Shown one piece after another: positions 8,446 to 16,723 of a DNA stretch of 64,000 nucleotides (the first letter of the stretch is position 1; each line of letters opens with the position of its first letter). A model generated the notes under the pieces. The model saw only the letters and a program-made list of their open reading frames with translations, was not told the origin of the DNA and did not search any database. The translations under genes were made by a program, and so were the position numbers. This DNA comes from Nonomuraea dietziae (lineage in GTDB: Bacteria > Actinomycetota > Actinomycetes > Streptosporangiales > Streptosporangiaceae): positions 5,642,001-5,706,000 of the forward strand of contig NZ_JACIBV010000001.1 in the NCBI RefSeq assembly GCF_014195505.1. The letters run 5' to 3'.

Positions 8446-9027
8446 ATGGCAGCAGGCGACACCGTCATCACCATCGTCGGCAATCTTGTCAACGATCCTG
8501 AGCTGCGCTTCACCCCCACGGGGCAAGCTGTGGCCCAGTTCCGCGTCGCGTCCACTCCGCGGTTCATGGACCGCCAGACCAACGAGTGGAAAGACGGCGA
8601 AAGCCTCTTCCTGACCTGCAACGTGTGGCGGCAGGCGGCCGAGAACGTCGCCGAGTCGCTGACGCGCGGCATGCGCGTCATCGTGCAGGGACGGCTCAAG
8701 CAGCGGTCTTACGAGACCAAGGAAGGCGAGAAGCGCACGGTCTATGAGGTCGAGGTCGATGAGATCGGCCCGTCCCTGCGCAACGCCACGGCCAAGGTCA
8801 ACCGCACCACCCGTCAGGGCGGCGGCGGTGGCGGCGGCTTCGGCGGCGGCCCCGCCGACGACCCGTGGGCCTCTGCCTCGCCCGCCCCGCCCCAGGGCGG
8901 CGGCTTCGGTGGCGGCGGCGGCGGTTACGGCGGCGGCAACCAGGGTGGCGGCTTCGGCGGCCAGCCCCAGGGCGGCGGCGGTTTCGGCGGCGGCGGCGGA
9001 GACTTCAGCGACGAGCCTCCCTTCTAG
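8446..9027 (+). CDS. ssb: Single-stranded DNA-binding protein
   Basis: 193 residues. The N-terminal OB fold covers about 5-115 (GNLVNDPELRFTPTGQAVAQF, then WRQAAENVAESLTRGMRVIV). A glycine-rich disordered linker made of GGG/FGG blocks follows, ending in the conserved acidic tip DFSDEPPF that docks recombination and repair proteins. It coats single-stranded DNA in replication and repair. The position between rpsF and rpsR is the usual bacterial one, and this is the housekeeping copy. Confidence 0.97.
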   Translation: MAAGDTVITIVGNLVNDPELRFTPTGQAVAQFRVASTPRFMDRQTNEWKDGESLFLTCNVWRQAAENVAESLTRGMRVIVQGRLKQRSYETKEGEKRTVYEVEVDEIGPSLRNATAKVNRTTRQGGGGGGGFGGGPADDPWASASPAPPQGGGFGGGGGGYGGGNQGGGFGGQPQGGGGFGGGGGDFSDEPPF

Positions 9028-9033
9028 TCTGAA

Positions 9034-9051
9034 GGGCCCGTTCGCGGGCCC
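9034..9051 (+). terminator. UUCG-capped hairpin between ssb and rpsR
   Basis: GGGCCCG-TTCG-CGGGCCC is a perfect 7-bp stem with a very stable UUCG tetraloop, directly after the ssb stop. It may partly terminate or protect the upstream mRNA, setting ssb and rpsR levels apart. Confidence 0.6.
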
Positions 9052-9140
9052 CTCACCGGTCAGGTCGCGAGGCCTGACCACCTGTCAACAAGCCCGAGTC
9101 CATTCCCGCTTCACGGCGGGGCTCTGAAAGGAGCACCACG

Positions 9141-9377
9141 ATGGCTAAGCCGGCACTGCGCAAGCCCAAGAAGAAGGTTTGCCTGTTCTGCCACGACAAG
9201 ATCTCCTACGTCGACTACAAGGACACGGCGCTGCTTCGGAAGTTCATCTCCGACCGCGGCAAGATCCGTGCGCGCCGGGTGACGGGCAACTGCACCCAGC
9301 ACCAGCGCGACGTGGCGACCGCGATCAAGAACGCCCGTGAGGTGGCTCTGCTGCCCTACACGAGCACCGCGCGCTAA
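9141..9377 (+). CDS. rpsR: 30S ribosomal protein S18, zinc-binding form
   Basis: 78 residues with KKKVCLFCHDKISYVDYKD, GKIRARRVTGNCTQHQRD and the basic core typical of S18. Cys14 and Cys17 (CLFC) plus Cys51 mark the cysteine-containing (C+) form. Actinobacteria often also carry a cysteine-free paralogue made when zinc is scarce; none is in this window. GAAAGGAG lies 10 bases before the ATG. It pairs with S6 in the ribosome. Confidence 0.96.
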   Translation: MAKPALRKPKKKVCLFCHDKISYVDYKDTALLRKFISDRGKIRARRVTGNCTQHQRDVATAIKNAREVALLPYTSTAR

Positions 9378-9391
9378 GGAGGACTTGCGAC

Positions 9392-9838
9392 ATGAAGCTC
9401 ATCCTCACCACCGAGGTCTCCGGCCTCGGCGCCCCCGGCGACATCGTCGAGGTCAAGGACGGCTACGGCCGCAACTACCTCGTGCCCCGTGGCTACGCGA
9501 TCCTCTGGACCCGTGGCGGCGAGAAGCAGATCGCTTCGATCAAGAAGGCGCGCGACGCCCGCGAGATCCGCGACCTGGGCACTGCCAAGGAAGTCGCCGG
9601 CCAGCTCGGCGCTCTGAAGGTGAAGCTGACCACGCGCGCCGGCGAGTCCGGCCGTCTGTTCGGCTCCATCACCACCGCTGACATCGCCGACGCGGTCAAG
9701 AAGGCCGGTGGCCCGGTCCTCGACCGTCGTCGCATCGAGATCGTCAACGCGATCAAGAGCGTCGGCTCCCACAAGGTCAGCGTCAAGCTGCACCCCGAGG
9801 TCTCCGCCAACGTCGACGTCGAAGTCGTCGCCGGCTGA
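9392..9838 (+). CDS. rplI: 50S ribosomal protein L9
   Basis: 148 residues. The N-terminal 23S-rRNA-binding domain (MKLILTTEVSGLGAPGDIVE, then DGYGRNYLVPRGYA) is joined by a long helix to a C-terminal domain (GRLFGSITTADIADA, then VKLHPEVSANVDVEVV). The start is preceded by AAGGAGG. L9 bridges neighbouring ribosomes and helps keep reading frame. It is the last gene of the operon, followed by a strong terminator. Confidence 0.97.
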   Translation: MKLILTTEVSGLGAPGDIVEVKDGYGRNYLVPRGYAILWTRGGEKQIASIKKARDAREIRDLGTAKEVAGQLGALKVKLTTRAGESGRLFGSITTADIADAVKKAGGPVLDRRRIEIVNAIKSVGSHKVSVKLHPEVSANVDVEVVAG

Positions 9839-9855
9839 CGGTCCCCTTCGGGTCA

Positions 9856-9894
9856 GGCCCCCACGTCCCCAGGACGCGGGGGCCTTTCCCTTTA
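9856..9894 (+). terminator. Rho-independent terminator of the rpsF-rplI operon
   Basis: A 13-bp stem with one mismatch (GGCCCCCACGTCC paired with GGACGCGGGGGCC, three-base loop) is followed by TTTCCCTTT. Its position 18 bases after the rplI stop fits operon termination. Confidence 0.8.
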
Positions 9895-9900
9895 CCTGGC

Positions 9901-9999
9901 CTTCGCGCCTTCGCGCCTTCGCGCCTTCGCGCCTTCGCGCCTTCGCGCCTTCGCGCCTTCGCGCCTTCGCGCCTTCGCGCCTTCGCGCCTTCGCGCCTT
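9901..9999 (+). repeat. 8-bp tandem array (CTTCGCGC, about 12 copies)
   Basis: The unit CTTCGCGC repeats perfectly 12 times plus a partial unit, starting just after the rplI terminator. Because 8 is not a multiple of 3, the array opens all frames on both strands and creates spurious long ORFs. Perfect identity implies recent expansion by slippage. Confidence 0.95.
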
Positions 10000-10137
10000 A
10001 TCGATCTCTGGCCCTCTTCGGCGAACCCCGGCGCACGCAGGTCCCCGGCCTCCGCCGACCCCGTCGGCCCTCTCGACCCCGACTTCTCGACTCCCCGCCC
10101 TCTGGAGTCCGCGTCTCCATCGGCCTTTCCTCATTTC

Positions 10138-10212
10138 GGACCCGTCGCCCCCGGACCCGTCGCCCCCGGACCCGTCGCCCCCGGACCCGTCGCCCCCGGA
10201 CCCGTCGCCCCC
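10138..10212 (+). repeat. 15-bp tandem array (five copies)
   Basis: GGACCCGTCGCCCCC is repeated five times without variation in the same non-coding stretch as the 8-bp array. The unit length would keep a reading frame, but no credible gene spans it. Confidence 0.92.
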
Positions 10213-10230
10213 GGGCCTCGGCTCACTCGG

Positions 10231-10630
10231 CTTCCGGGGTCCACTGGCCTCTTGTCTCCTTCGTCCGGGGGTTTCGTCGCGCCTGCGTTCCCCTCGGTCC
10301 GGGCCTTCTCGCCCCGTCGATCTGGCCCCGTCGACCCGGTACGCCGTCGAGTCCGCGTTCTTCGATCGGCGTCTTCGGGGGCTTGGCTTGCTCGGTTTCT
10401 TGGTCTGCTCGGCGCTTGTCTCTTTGGTCCGGGGGTTTCCTGGCGCCTGCGTTCCTCTCGGTCCGGGGCTTCTTGGCCTGCCGATCTGGCCTCTGTCGAT
10501 TCGGGACGTTGTCGAGTCCGCGTTCTTCGATCGGCGTCTTCGGGGGCTTGGCTTGCTCGGTTTCTGGGTCCGCTCGGCGCTTGTCTCTTTCGTTCGCGGG
10601 TTCCGTCGTGCCTGCGTCCCCCTTGGGTCG
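10231..10630 (+). repeat. 165-bp imperfect direct repeat, about 2.5 copies
   Basis: The sequence from 10346 (GTCGAGTCCGCGTTCTTCGA) recurs at 10511, nearly identical for about 58 bases and recognisable for the rest of the unit. A more diverged partial copy precedes it from about 10231. The spacing is 165 bp, or 55 codons. On the minus strand this keeps open a 142-codon frame (10223-10651) rich in Lys, Arg, Pro and Glu, but third positions are not GC-biased as in neighbouring genes, so I treat it as non-coding. Confidence 0.8.
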
Positions 10631-10834
10631 CTGCCTCGGTCCTGGCTCCATGGCTTCCGGGCCCGCTCGGCACCCAGCTTTCGCACCTCCCGCCTGTCCG
10701 TGGGGTCCTGTCTGACGTGACGGTGTGGGTGGGCGGCGGGAAGGGGTGTTCCGGGTATATGGGTCGGGGCTGTACCTCTATTTGAGGCGCGTACAATTTG
10801 CACGTTCATCTAGGTAAAACGTGGAGGCTCGCCC

Positions 10835-11701
10835 ATGGTCCGCCCTTCGATGCTGCTCGCGCTTGGAGCGCTGGCTATGGCCGCCGTGGCGTGTGCGCCC
10901 GCCGACAACACCGCGAGCACCGCCGCGCCCAGCGCGGCCCCCTCCACCGCCTGCACCAAGGACCAGCTCAAGCTCGTCACCCAGGGCAAGCTGACCATCG
11001 GCACCGACAAGCCCGCCTACGCGCCGTGGTTCAAGGACGAGGACCCCTCCAACGGCCAGGGCTTCGAGAGCGCGGTCGCCTTCGCCGTGGCGGGGGAGAT
11101 GGGCTTCGACCGCGACGAGGTGCAGTGGTCGACGGTGAAGTTCGACTCCGCCTACGCGCCGGGTCCCAAGCAGTTCGACTTCGACATCAACCAGGTCTCC
11201 ATCACCCCGGCCCGCGCCAAGGCGGTGGACTTCAGCAAGGGCTACTACACGGTCAAGCAGGCCGTGGTGGCGGTCGAGGGGTCGAAGTTCGCCGGAGCCA
11301 CCGACCTGGCCTCGCTGAAGGAGGCGAAGATCGGTGTCCAGGTGGGCACGACCTCGCTGACCGCCGTGAAGGAGGTCGTCAAGCCGTCGGTCGAGCCGAA
11401 CGTCTACAACGAGCAGATCGACGCGGTCAACGCGCTGAAGAACAAGCAGGTCGACGCCGTCGTGGTGGACCTGCCGACGGCGTTCTACGTGACGGCCGCC
11501 CAGGTGGAGAACTCCAAGATCGTCGGTCAGTTCGCCGCCACGTCCGGAACCCCCGAGGAGTTCGGGCTGGTCATGGGCAAGGGCAGCGCGCTCAAGCCGT
11601 GTGTCGACAAGGCCGTCGAGACGCTGAAGTCCAAGGGTGAGCTGGCGAAGATCGAGCAGCAGTGGCTCGGTTCCGCCGCGGGCGCTCCCGAGCTCAAGTA
11701 A
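10835..11701 (+). CDS. Polar amino-acid ABC transporter, substrate-binding lipoprotein
   Basis: 288 residues with a lipoprotein signal (LALGALAMAAVACAP; lipid Cys at about 20). The family 3 solute-binding fold follows: KLTIGTDKPAYAPWF, then FDFDINQVSITPARAKAVDFS and the hinge motif IGVQVGTTS. It captures a polar amino acid, probably glutamate, glutamine or a cationic amino acid, outside the membrane and hands it to the permease encoded next. Two strong hairpins after the stop probably raise its mRNA level over the permease, as is usual in such operons. Confidence 0.9.
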   Translation: MVRPSMLLALGALAMAAVACAPADNTASTAAPSAAPSTACTKDQLKLVTQGKLTIGTDKPAYAPWFKDEDPSNGQGFESAVAFAVAGEMGFDRDEVQWSTVKFDSAYAPGPKQFDFDINQVSITPARAKAVDFSKGYYTVKQAVVAVEGSKFAGATDLASLKEAKIGVQVGTTSLTAVKEVVKPSVEPNVYNEQIDAVNALKNKQVDAVVVDLPTAFYVTAAQVENSKIVGQFAATSGTPEEFGLVMGKGSALKPCVDKAVETLKSKGELAKIEQQWLGSAAGAPELK

Positions 11702-11710
11702 CGGCCGCCG

Positions 11711-11779
11711 CTCCCGATCGTGCCGCGGCGAGTCGCAGCACGGTCGGGAGGCCGGGACCCGTCGGTGGAACCGACGGGT
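11711..11779 (+). terminator. Two consecutive hairpins after the binding-protein gene
   Basis: Stem one pairs CTCCCGATCGTGC (11711-11723) with GCACGGTCGGGAG (11738-11750), 12 of 13 bases. Stem two pairs ACCCGTCGGT with ACCGACGGGT (11757-11779), perfect, GGA loop. They probably cause partial termination or protect the upstream message within the importer operon. Confidence 0.6.
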
Positions 11780-11820
11780 TCGGCCATGCACGGCATGGAC
11801 ACCGAAGGTGAAGTAGGCCG

Positions 11821-12676
11821 ATGACGAGCCAAACCGCGACCGAGTGGGTCAAGAGTGATCGCCAGGTCGAGCGGGAGCGGGTCCGCAGGACGCGGGCCCC
11901 GCCGTTCGGCGTCCGTCGCGACGGTCTCGACGATCGTCTTCCTCGTCCTTCTCGTCTGGGGCGTGACGAACTCTCCCGGCTGGGCCAGCGTCAAGGAGAC
12001 GTTCTTCAACTGGGACGAGTTCGTCGGCGCGCTGCCCGACGTGCTCAGCGGCTTCCTGCTCAACGTGAAGATCTTCCTGATCGCCGAGCCGCTGATCCTG
12101 ATCGTCGGCCTGCTCGTGGCGCTGGCGCGCGGGCTCAAGGCGCCGATCTTCTTTCCGCTGCGGGCGCTGGCCACGGCGTACACCGACATCTTCCGTGGCG
12201 TGCCGACGATCCTGGTGATCTACCTGATCGGGTTCGGGCTGCCCGCGCTGCAGCTGCAGGGTGTGCCGAGCGACCTGGCGACGCTGGGGATCATCGCGCT
12301 GACCCTGTCGTACGGCGCGTACGTCGCCGAGGTGATCAGGTCGGGCATCGACTCGGTCCACCCGAGCCAGGTGGCGGCGGCCAGGTCGTTGGGGTTGAGC
12401 CACGGGAAGACCATGAGGTTCGTGGTGCTTCCTCAGGCGCTGCGCAGGGTGGTGCCGCCGCTGCTGAACGACTTCGTCTCGCTGCAGAAGGACACCGCGC
12501 TGGTGGCCACGATCGGGCCGCTCGAGGCGCTGAGGCAGGCGCAGATCCACGCGGCCTCCAGCTTCAACTACACGCCCTACCTGGTGGCGGCGTTGCTGTT
12601 CATCCTGCTGACGATCCCGCTGGCGCGTTTCACCGACTATCTGGCGGCCAGGTCGCAGAGACGGCGCGGGCAGTGA
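11821..12676 (+). CDS. Polar amino-acid ABC transporter permease, frameshifted as read
   Basis: The N-terminus begins at the ATG at 11821 (MTSQTATEWVKSDRQVERER). At a CCCC run (11897-11900) the frame shifts, and the rest (RRSASVATVSTIVFLVLLVW to LAARSQRRRGQ) continues in the next frame. Dropping one C gives a protein of about 284 residues. It shows the binding-protein-dependent permease fold of the His/Gln/Arg family, with the ATPase-coupling EAA loop ending VAAARSLGLSHGKTMRFVVLPQALRRVVPPLLNDF-like (about 12370-12470). It forms the membrane channel of the importer with the flanking genes. A single-base consensus error is the likely cause of the break. Confidence 0.8.
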
Positions 12677-12749
12677 TGGCGGCCGCGACGGGCGAGGGCG
12701 TCGACCTGGCCGTACGGCGCCGCCCGCGGCTGCGCCGTAGCGGCCGTCA

Positions 12750-12832
12750 GCCGGGGGCGCACGAGGAGCGTCCCCTGGACGGGCGGTCGGCGGTGACCGC
12801 GCAGGCGCGTGGGACGGCTTGCCGTACGGCAC
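12750..12832 (-). repeat. Dispersed intergenic repeat, copy A
   Basis: Read on the minus strand this shares CCGTACGGCAAGCCG, GGTCACCG and CCGTCCAGGGGACGCTCCTCG with copy D at 56.5 kb, and weaker forms of the same blocks with copies at 27.4 and 50.4 kb. It sits between the importer permease and ATPase genes. GTCC-AGG-GGAC forms a small hairpin. Confidence 0.75.
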
Positions 12833-12851
12833 TGAAGAGAGCAGGTGTGGC

Positions 12852-13595
12852 GTGAGCGTGCTGACCGTCGACGGGGTCTGGAAGAACTACCACGGCCACC
12901 ACGTGCTGCGGGGCATCGACCTCGAGGTCGACACCCACGAAGTCGTCTGTCTCATCGGCGCCTCGGGGTCGGGCAAGTCCACCCTGCTGCGGTGCGTGAA
13001 CCTGCTGGAGACCGTGGACGACGGCGCGATCCTCCTGGACGGCAAGGAGATCACCGATCCCGGCGTGGACGTGGACGACGTGCGCAAGCGGATGGGCATC
13101 GTCTTCCAGGCGTTCAACCTCTTCCCGCACATGAGCGTGCTGGACAACATCACCCTCGCTCCTCGACAGGTGCACAAGGTGGCAAGGGGTGAGGCGGAGG
13201 AGCAGGCCAGGGAGCTGCTGGGGCGGTTCGGGCTGGCGGAGAAGGCGGGGGCCTACCCCGACCAGCTGTCGGGCGGGCAGCAGCAGCGGGTGGCCATCAT
13301 CAGGGCGCTGGCGATGCAGCCCAGGCTGATGCTGCTGGACGAGGTCACCTCGGCGCTGGACCCCGCGCTGGTCACCGAGGTGCTCGGGATCATCAGGGAG
13401 CTCAAGCAGTCGGGGATGACGATGATCCTCACCACGCACGAGATGGGCTTCTGCCGCGACATCGCGGACACGGTGTGCTTCCTCGACGGGGGCGTGCTGC
13501 TGGAGCGCGGCACCCCCGAGCAGATCTTCTCCGACCCTCAGCACCCGAGGACGCGCGACTTCCTGCGCAGTGTGATCGAGGCGGGAAGGCTCTGA
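12852..13595 (+). CDS. Polar amino-acid ABC transporter ATPase
   Basis: 247 residues from the GTG at 12852 (VSVLTVDGVWKNYHG); longer in-frame starts would run into the intergenic repeat. Walker A is GASGSGKST, the Q-loop is VFQAFNLFPHMSV, the signature is LSGGQQQR, Walker B is LMLLDEVTSALD and the switch is TTHEMGF. This is the GlnQ/HisP/GltL group. It hydrolyses ATP on the cytoplasmic side to drive the importer encoded just upstream. It ends 7 bp before the convergent APC permease stop. Confidence 0.93.
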   Translation: MSVLTVDGVWKNYHGHHVLRGIDLEVDTHEVVCLIGASGSGKSTLLRCVNLLETVDDGAILLDGKEITDPGVDVDDVRKRMGIVFQAFNLFPHMSVLDNITLAPRQVHKVARGEAEEQARELLGRFGLAEKAGAYPDQLSGGQQQRVAIIRALAMQPRLMLLDEVTSALDPALVTEVLGIIRELKQSGMTMILTTHEMGFCRDIADTVCFLDGGVLLERGTPEQIFSDPQHPRTRDFLRSVIEAGRL

Positions 13596-13602
13596 CCACG
13601 CC

Positions 13603-15105
13603 TCAGCGGCGGTGCCGGCCGCCACGGGCCAGCTCCGCGGCGAACGCGCTGCGCCGCCTGCCGTACGCGAGGTAGACCAGCAGCCCCACCGCCATCCACG
13701 CGGTGAACCACCCCCAGGTCTGCACCCGCAGGTTGATCATGAGCCACAGCGTGGCCAGCACCGACAGCGCGGGGATCAGCGGTGACAGCGGCACCGTGAA
13801 CTCCCTGGGCGCGGACGGCATCGTGCGGCGCGCCACGACCACGCCGACCGACACCATGAGGAACGCGAACAGCGTGCCGATCACGACCAGCTGCTCCAGC
13901 ATGAGCACGGGCGCCAGCTGGGCCAGCAGGATCGCGACCGTCCCGATCACCAGCGTCACCCTGGAGGGGGTGTGGTAGCGGCGGCTGAGCCTGCCGAGTC
14001 CGCGGGGGAGCAGGCCGTCGCGGGCCATGGCGTACACGATTCGCGTCTGTCCTGCGATCAGCACCAGGATCACGGTCGTCAGGCCGAGGACCGCGCCGAC
14101 GTTGATGACGTGCACCATCACGTGCTCGCCGAGCGTCTCGAAGGCCGCCGTCAGCGGCGCCTGCTGGGCGATCCGCGTGTACGGCACCATGCCCACCATC
14201 ACCACGGCCGTGGCGATGTAGAGCACCGTGGCGATCGCCAGACTCCTGATCATTCCCTGCGGTACGGCCCGCGGCGCCTCGACCGTCTCCTCCGAAGCCG
14301 TGGCGACGAGGTCGAACCCGACGTACGCGAAGGCGATGGCCGGAGCCGCCGCGAACACGCCGAACCACCCGAAGCTCCCCGTGGGCCCCAGGAACAGCCC
14401 GAGCACGGTGTCGGCCGGCCCCGAGGACGGCTGGGCGGGCGCGATGAACCCGCCGAGGTTGGCGGCGTCGAAGTGTGTCGCGCCGACCACGATCACCGCC
14501 CCGATGGCCAGCAGCTTGGCCACGACGATCACCCAGAGAGCCCGCAGTCCGATGCGCGCGCTGAGCGCCACCGTGGCCGTCAGCGTGGCCAGCACGAAGG
14601 CCGCCAGCGCCCCCTGCGGGATCGCCTGACCGAAGCCGAGGTCGGCGAGGGTCTGGGTGGCGTAGAGGGCCCATACCCGTGCCACGACCGCCGCCGCCAG
14701 CTGCGTCTCCAGGATCAGCGCCCAGCCGACGACCCACGCCCATACCTCGCCGAAGATGACGTAGGCGAAGGTGTAGGCGCTGCCGGAGGCGGGGATCGCG
14801 GAGGCCAGCTCGGCGTAGCACAGGGCCGCCAGCATGCATGCGATTCCCGCGATCATGAAGGAGAGGATCACGCCGGGCCCCGCGGTGGTGGCGGCCTGCC
14901 GTCCCGCCATGCTGAAGATGCCCGCGCCGATCATCACGCCGAGGCCGAGCACGACCAGATCGGCAGGCCGGTAGAGCCGGTGGAGGCTGTGCCTGGCACC
15001 GGTACGGAGGCCGATCGCGTCGGCGAGGGGAAGGCGGCGCACGTCGATGGCCCAATCCCTAGGGAGGCTCCACCGTGCACGTCGTGGACCGTGCCAGGCA
15101 AGCAC
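13603..15105 (-). CDS. APC-superfamily amino-acid permease (cationic amino-acid transporter type)
   Basis: 500 residues with about twelve to fourteen membrane helices. The first helix carries VLGLGVMIGAGIFSMAG, the conserved unwound glycine stretch of APC carriers; CYAELASAIPASGSAYTFAY follows in helix 3. The C-terminus (YGRRRSAFAAELARGG) is cytoplasmic. It should exchange or import amino acids, possibly cationic ones. The start is uncertain: GTG at 15105 gives the full frame, but a GTG at 15042 just before RRLPLADAIGLRTG is also possible. It is convergent with the ABC importer. Confidence 0.85.
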   Translation of the reverse strand: MLAWHGPRRARWSLPRDWAIDVRRLPLADAIGLRTGARHSLHRLYRPADLVVLGLGVMIGAGIFSMAGRQAATTAGPGVILSFMIAGIACMLAALCYAELASAIPASGSAYTFAYVIFGEVWAWVVGWALILETQLAAAVVARVWALYATQTLADLGFGQAIPQGALAAFVLATLTATVALSARIGLRALWVIVVAKLLAIGAVIVVGATHFDAANLGGFIAPAQPSSGPADTVLGLFLGPTGSFGWFGVFAAAPAIAFAYVGFDLVATASEETVEAPRAVPQGMIRSLAIATVLYIATAVVMVGMVPYTRIAQQAPLTAAFETLGEHVMVHVINVGAVLGLTTVILVLIAGQTRIVYAMARDGLLPRGLGRLSRRYHTPSRVTLVIGTVAILLAQLAPVLMLEQLVVIGTLFAFLMVSVGVVVARRTMPSAPREFTVPLSPLIPALSVLATLWLMINLRVQTWGWFTAWMAVGLLVYLAYGRRRSAFAAELARGGRHRR

Positions 15106-15123
15106 GGACCGGTTGACGACTGG

Positions 15124-16419
15124 TCACCCTCCGGTAACTAGCCACCGGGTGCCGTACGCCCTGAGCCCGAGCGTGAGCAGCCTGGCGATCATCCACACGC
15201 CCAGCGCCAGCCACAGGACCACGAGACCGTCGGCCACGAGAGCGACCGGCAGGTAGGCGACGGTGGTCCACACCCCCGCCCACGCGAGGTAGCGCTGGTC
15301 GCCCGCGCCGATCAGCACGCCGTCGAGCACGAAGACGACGCCGGAGATCGGCTGGAAGAGCGCCACCACCCACAGCACGTCGAGCAGTTCCCCCGTCACG
15401 TGGGGATCGGCGTCGAAGACGCCGGGGAAGAAGGGGCGTCCCGCCACGACCAGCACCCCGAGCACGACACCCGACCACACGCCCCACCAGACCATGCGCC
15501 TGGTGGCCTCCCTGGTGCCGTCGGCGTCGCCCGCTCCGAGCGAGCGTCCCGTGATGGCCTGGCCCGCGATCGCGATGGCGTCGAGGCCGAGGGCGAGCAG
15601 GGTCCACAGCTGGGTGGCGATGGCATGGGCGGCCAGTTCGGCGGTGCCCATCCTGGTCGCCACGGCGGTCGCGACGAGCAGCACGATGCGCAGGCAGACG
15701 GTCCTGATCAGGAGGGCGACGCTGGCCGTGCCCGCCTGCCCGATGCCGGCGAGGTCGGGCGTGAGCGGCACCCCCGCCTGCCGCGCGCCCCCGACGACCA
15801 CCCACAGGTAGACGGCCGCGCCGAGGGTCTGCGCCAGGACGGTGCCCCAGGCCGAGCCCGCGATGCCCCAGTGCAGGCCCAGCACGAACCAGGCGTTGAG
15901 CAGCGCGTTCAGCGCGAAGGAGCCGACCGCCACGACGAGCGGGGTCCTGGTGTCCTGCATGCCGCGCAGCACGCCGGTGCCGGCCAGCACGACGAGCATG
16001 CCCGGCGTGCCCAGCAGGCTGATGCGCAGGTAGGTGACGGCGTCGGCGGACTGCGCCGCGGTCGCGCCGAACAGGTCCACGATCGCCGGGGACAGCGGCC
16101 AGCCCACCACGATCAGCGCGACGCCGATCCCGAACGCCAGCCAGAGGCCGTCGACGCCGCTGCGCATCGCCCGTTCGGGGTGTCCGGCGCCGATCTGCCT
16201 GGCCACCGAGGCGGTGGTGCCGTAGGCGAGGAACACGCAGAGGTAGACCAACGTGGACAGGACGGTCCCCGCCACGCCGAGCGCGCCCACCGCCGAGGTG
16301 CCGAGCCCGTGGCCCACGATCGCGTAGTCGGCGATCAGGAAGAGCGGCTCGGCGACCAGCGCGCCGAGCGCCGGGAGCGCCAGTCGGAGAATCTCCCTGT
16401 CCCGGCTAGTAATGAGCAT
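15124..16419 (-). CDS. MATE-family multidrug/cation exporter (DinF-like)
   Basis: 431 residues, twelve predicted helices in two six-helix halves. The start (SRDREILRLALPALGALVAEPLFLIADYAIVGHGLG) and the mid-protein repeat (VATRMGTAELAAHAIATQLW) match MATE proteins, which expel organic cations in exchange for H+ or Na+. The neighbouring APC gene begins 18 bp beyond this stop. The upstream side faces the DnaA-box-like cluster and dnaB. Confidence 0.88.
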   Translation of the reverse strand: MLITSRDREILRLALPALGALVAEPLFLIADYAIVGHGLGTSAVGALGVAGTVLSTLVYLCVFLAYGTTASVARQIGAGHPERAMRSGVDGLWLAFGIGVALIVVGWPLSPAIVDLFGATAAQSADAVTYLRISLLGTPGMLVVLAGTGVLRGMQDTRTPLVVAVGSFALNALLNAWFVLGLHWGIAGSAWGTVLAQTLGAAVYLWVVVGGARQAGVPLTPDLAGIGQAGTASVALLIRTVCLRIVLLVATAVATRMGTAELAAHAIATQLWTLLALGLDAIAIAGQAITGRSLGAGDADGTREATRRMVWWGVWSGVVLGVLVVAGRPFFPGVFDADPHVTGELLDVLWVVALFQPISGVVFVLDGVLIGAGDQRYLAWAGVWTTVAYLPVALVADGLVVLWLALGVWMIARLLTLGLRAYGTRWLVTGG

Positions 16420-16486
16420 TTAGCCATTATGCCCCTTACCTCCCGATCCTTCGGCCTGTCGCGCCAACTTTCTTTCCTCCACAGCT

Positions 16487-16614
16487 GGTGGACAATATCT
16501 CCGCAGGTCAGAGCGTGTTTCCACAGCAAGCTGCCGAGTTATCCCCAGGCTCGTCCACAGCACTCGCGCACCATCCACCGGTTCCTGCACAGCTTGCCCC
16601 CAGGGTTGTCCACA
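16487..16614. promoter_or_regulatory. Cluster of DnaA-box-like 9-mers upstream of dnaB
   Basis: Within 128 bp are a perfect TTGTCCACA (16606-16614), three sites with one mismatch (rc TTGTCCACC at 16487-16495; TTATCCCCA at 16539-16547; TCGTCCACA at 16551-16559) and weaker ones (GTTTCCACA near 16517; TCCTCCACA near 16476). The 304-bp spacer between the MATE gene and dnaB contains no gene. It may be a DnaA-controlled promoter or a titration site. Confidence 0.5.
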
Positions 16615-16723
16615 GGCTGCGTTGCCGTACCGTCTAACGACGGGCGAAACTGTCAGCCCGGTCGACTACAAGTGGGGGTGGTGCGACCGCCTGCTAGGTG
16701 TGTTCGAGGGGGCGCGGTAACCG

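Larger units (their letters stand above)
9885..10834. other. Repeat-rich intergenic region between rplI and the amino-acid importer
   Basis: About 950 bp without a supportable gene. It holds the 8-bp, 15-bp and 165-bp repeats. The last 100 bp (10735-10834), with AT-richer sequence such as GTACAATTTGCACG, probably contains the promoter of the solute-binding-protein gene. Confidence 0.7.

Noticed and set aside
9901..9999. Possible CRISPR array at the tandem repeats (also 10138-10212 and 50520-50731)
   Set aside because: Units are directly adjacent with no unique spacers, and no cas gene is near.
9892..10809. Long open frames on both strands across the repeat region, including a 142-codon minus-strand frame at 10223-10651
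   Set aside because: Openness comes from stop-free GC-rich repeats; third positions lack the GC bias of real genes here and no start with a good ribosome-binding site is present.
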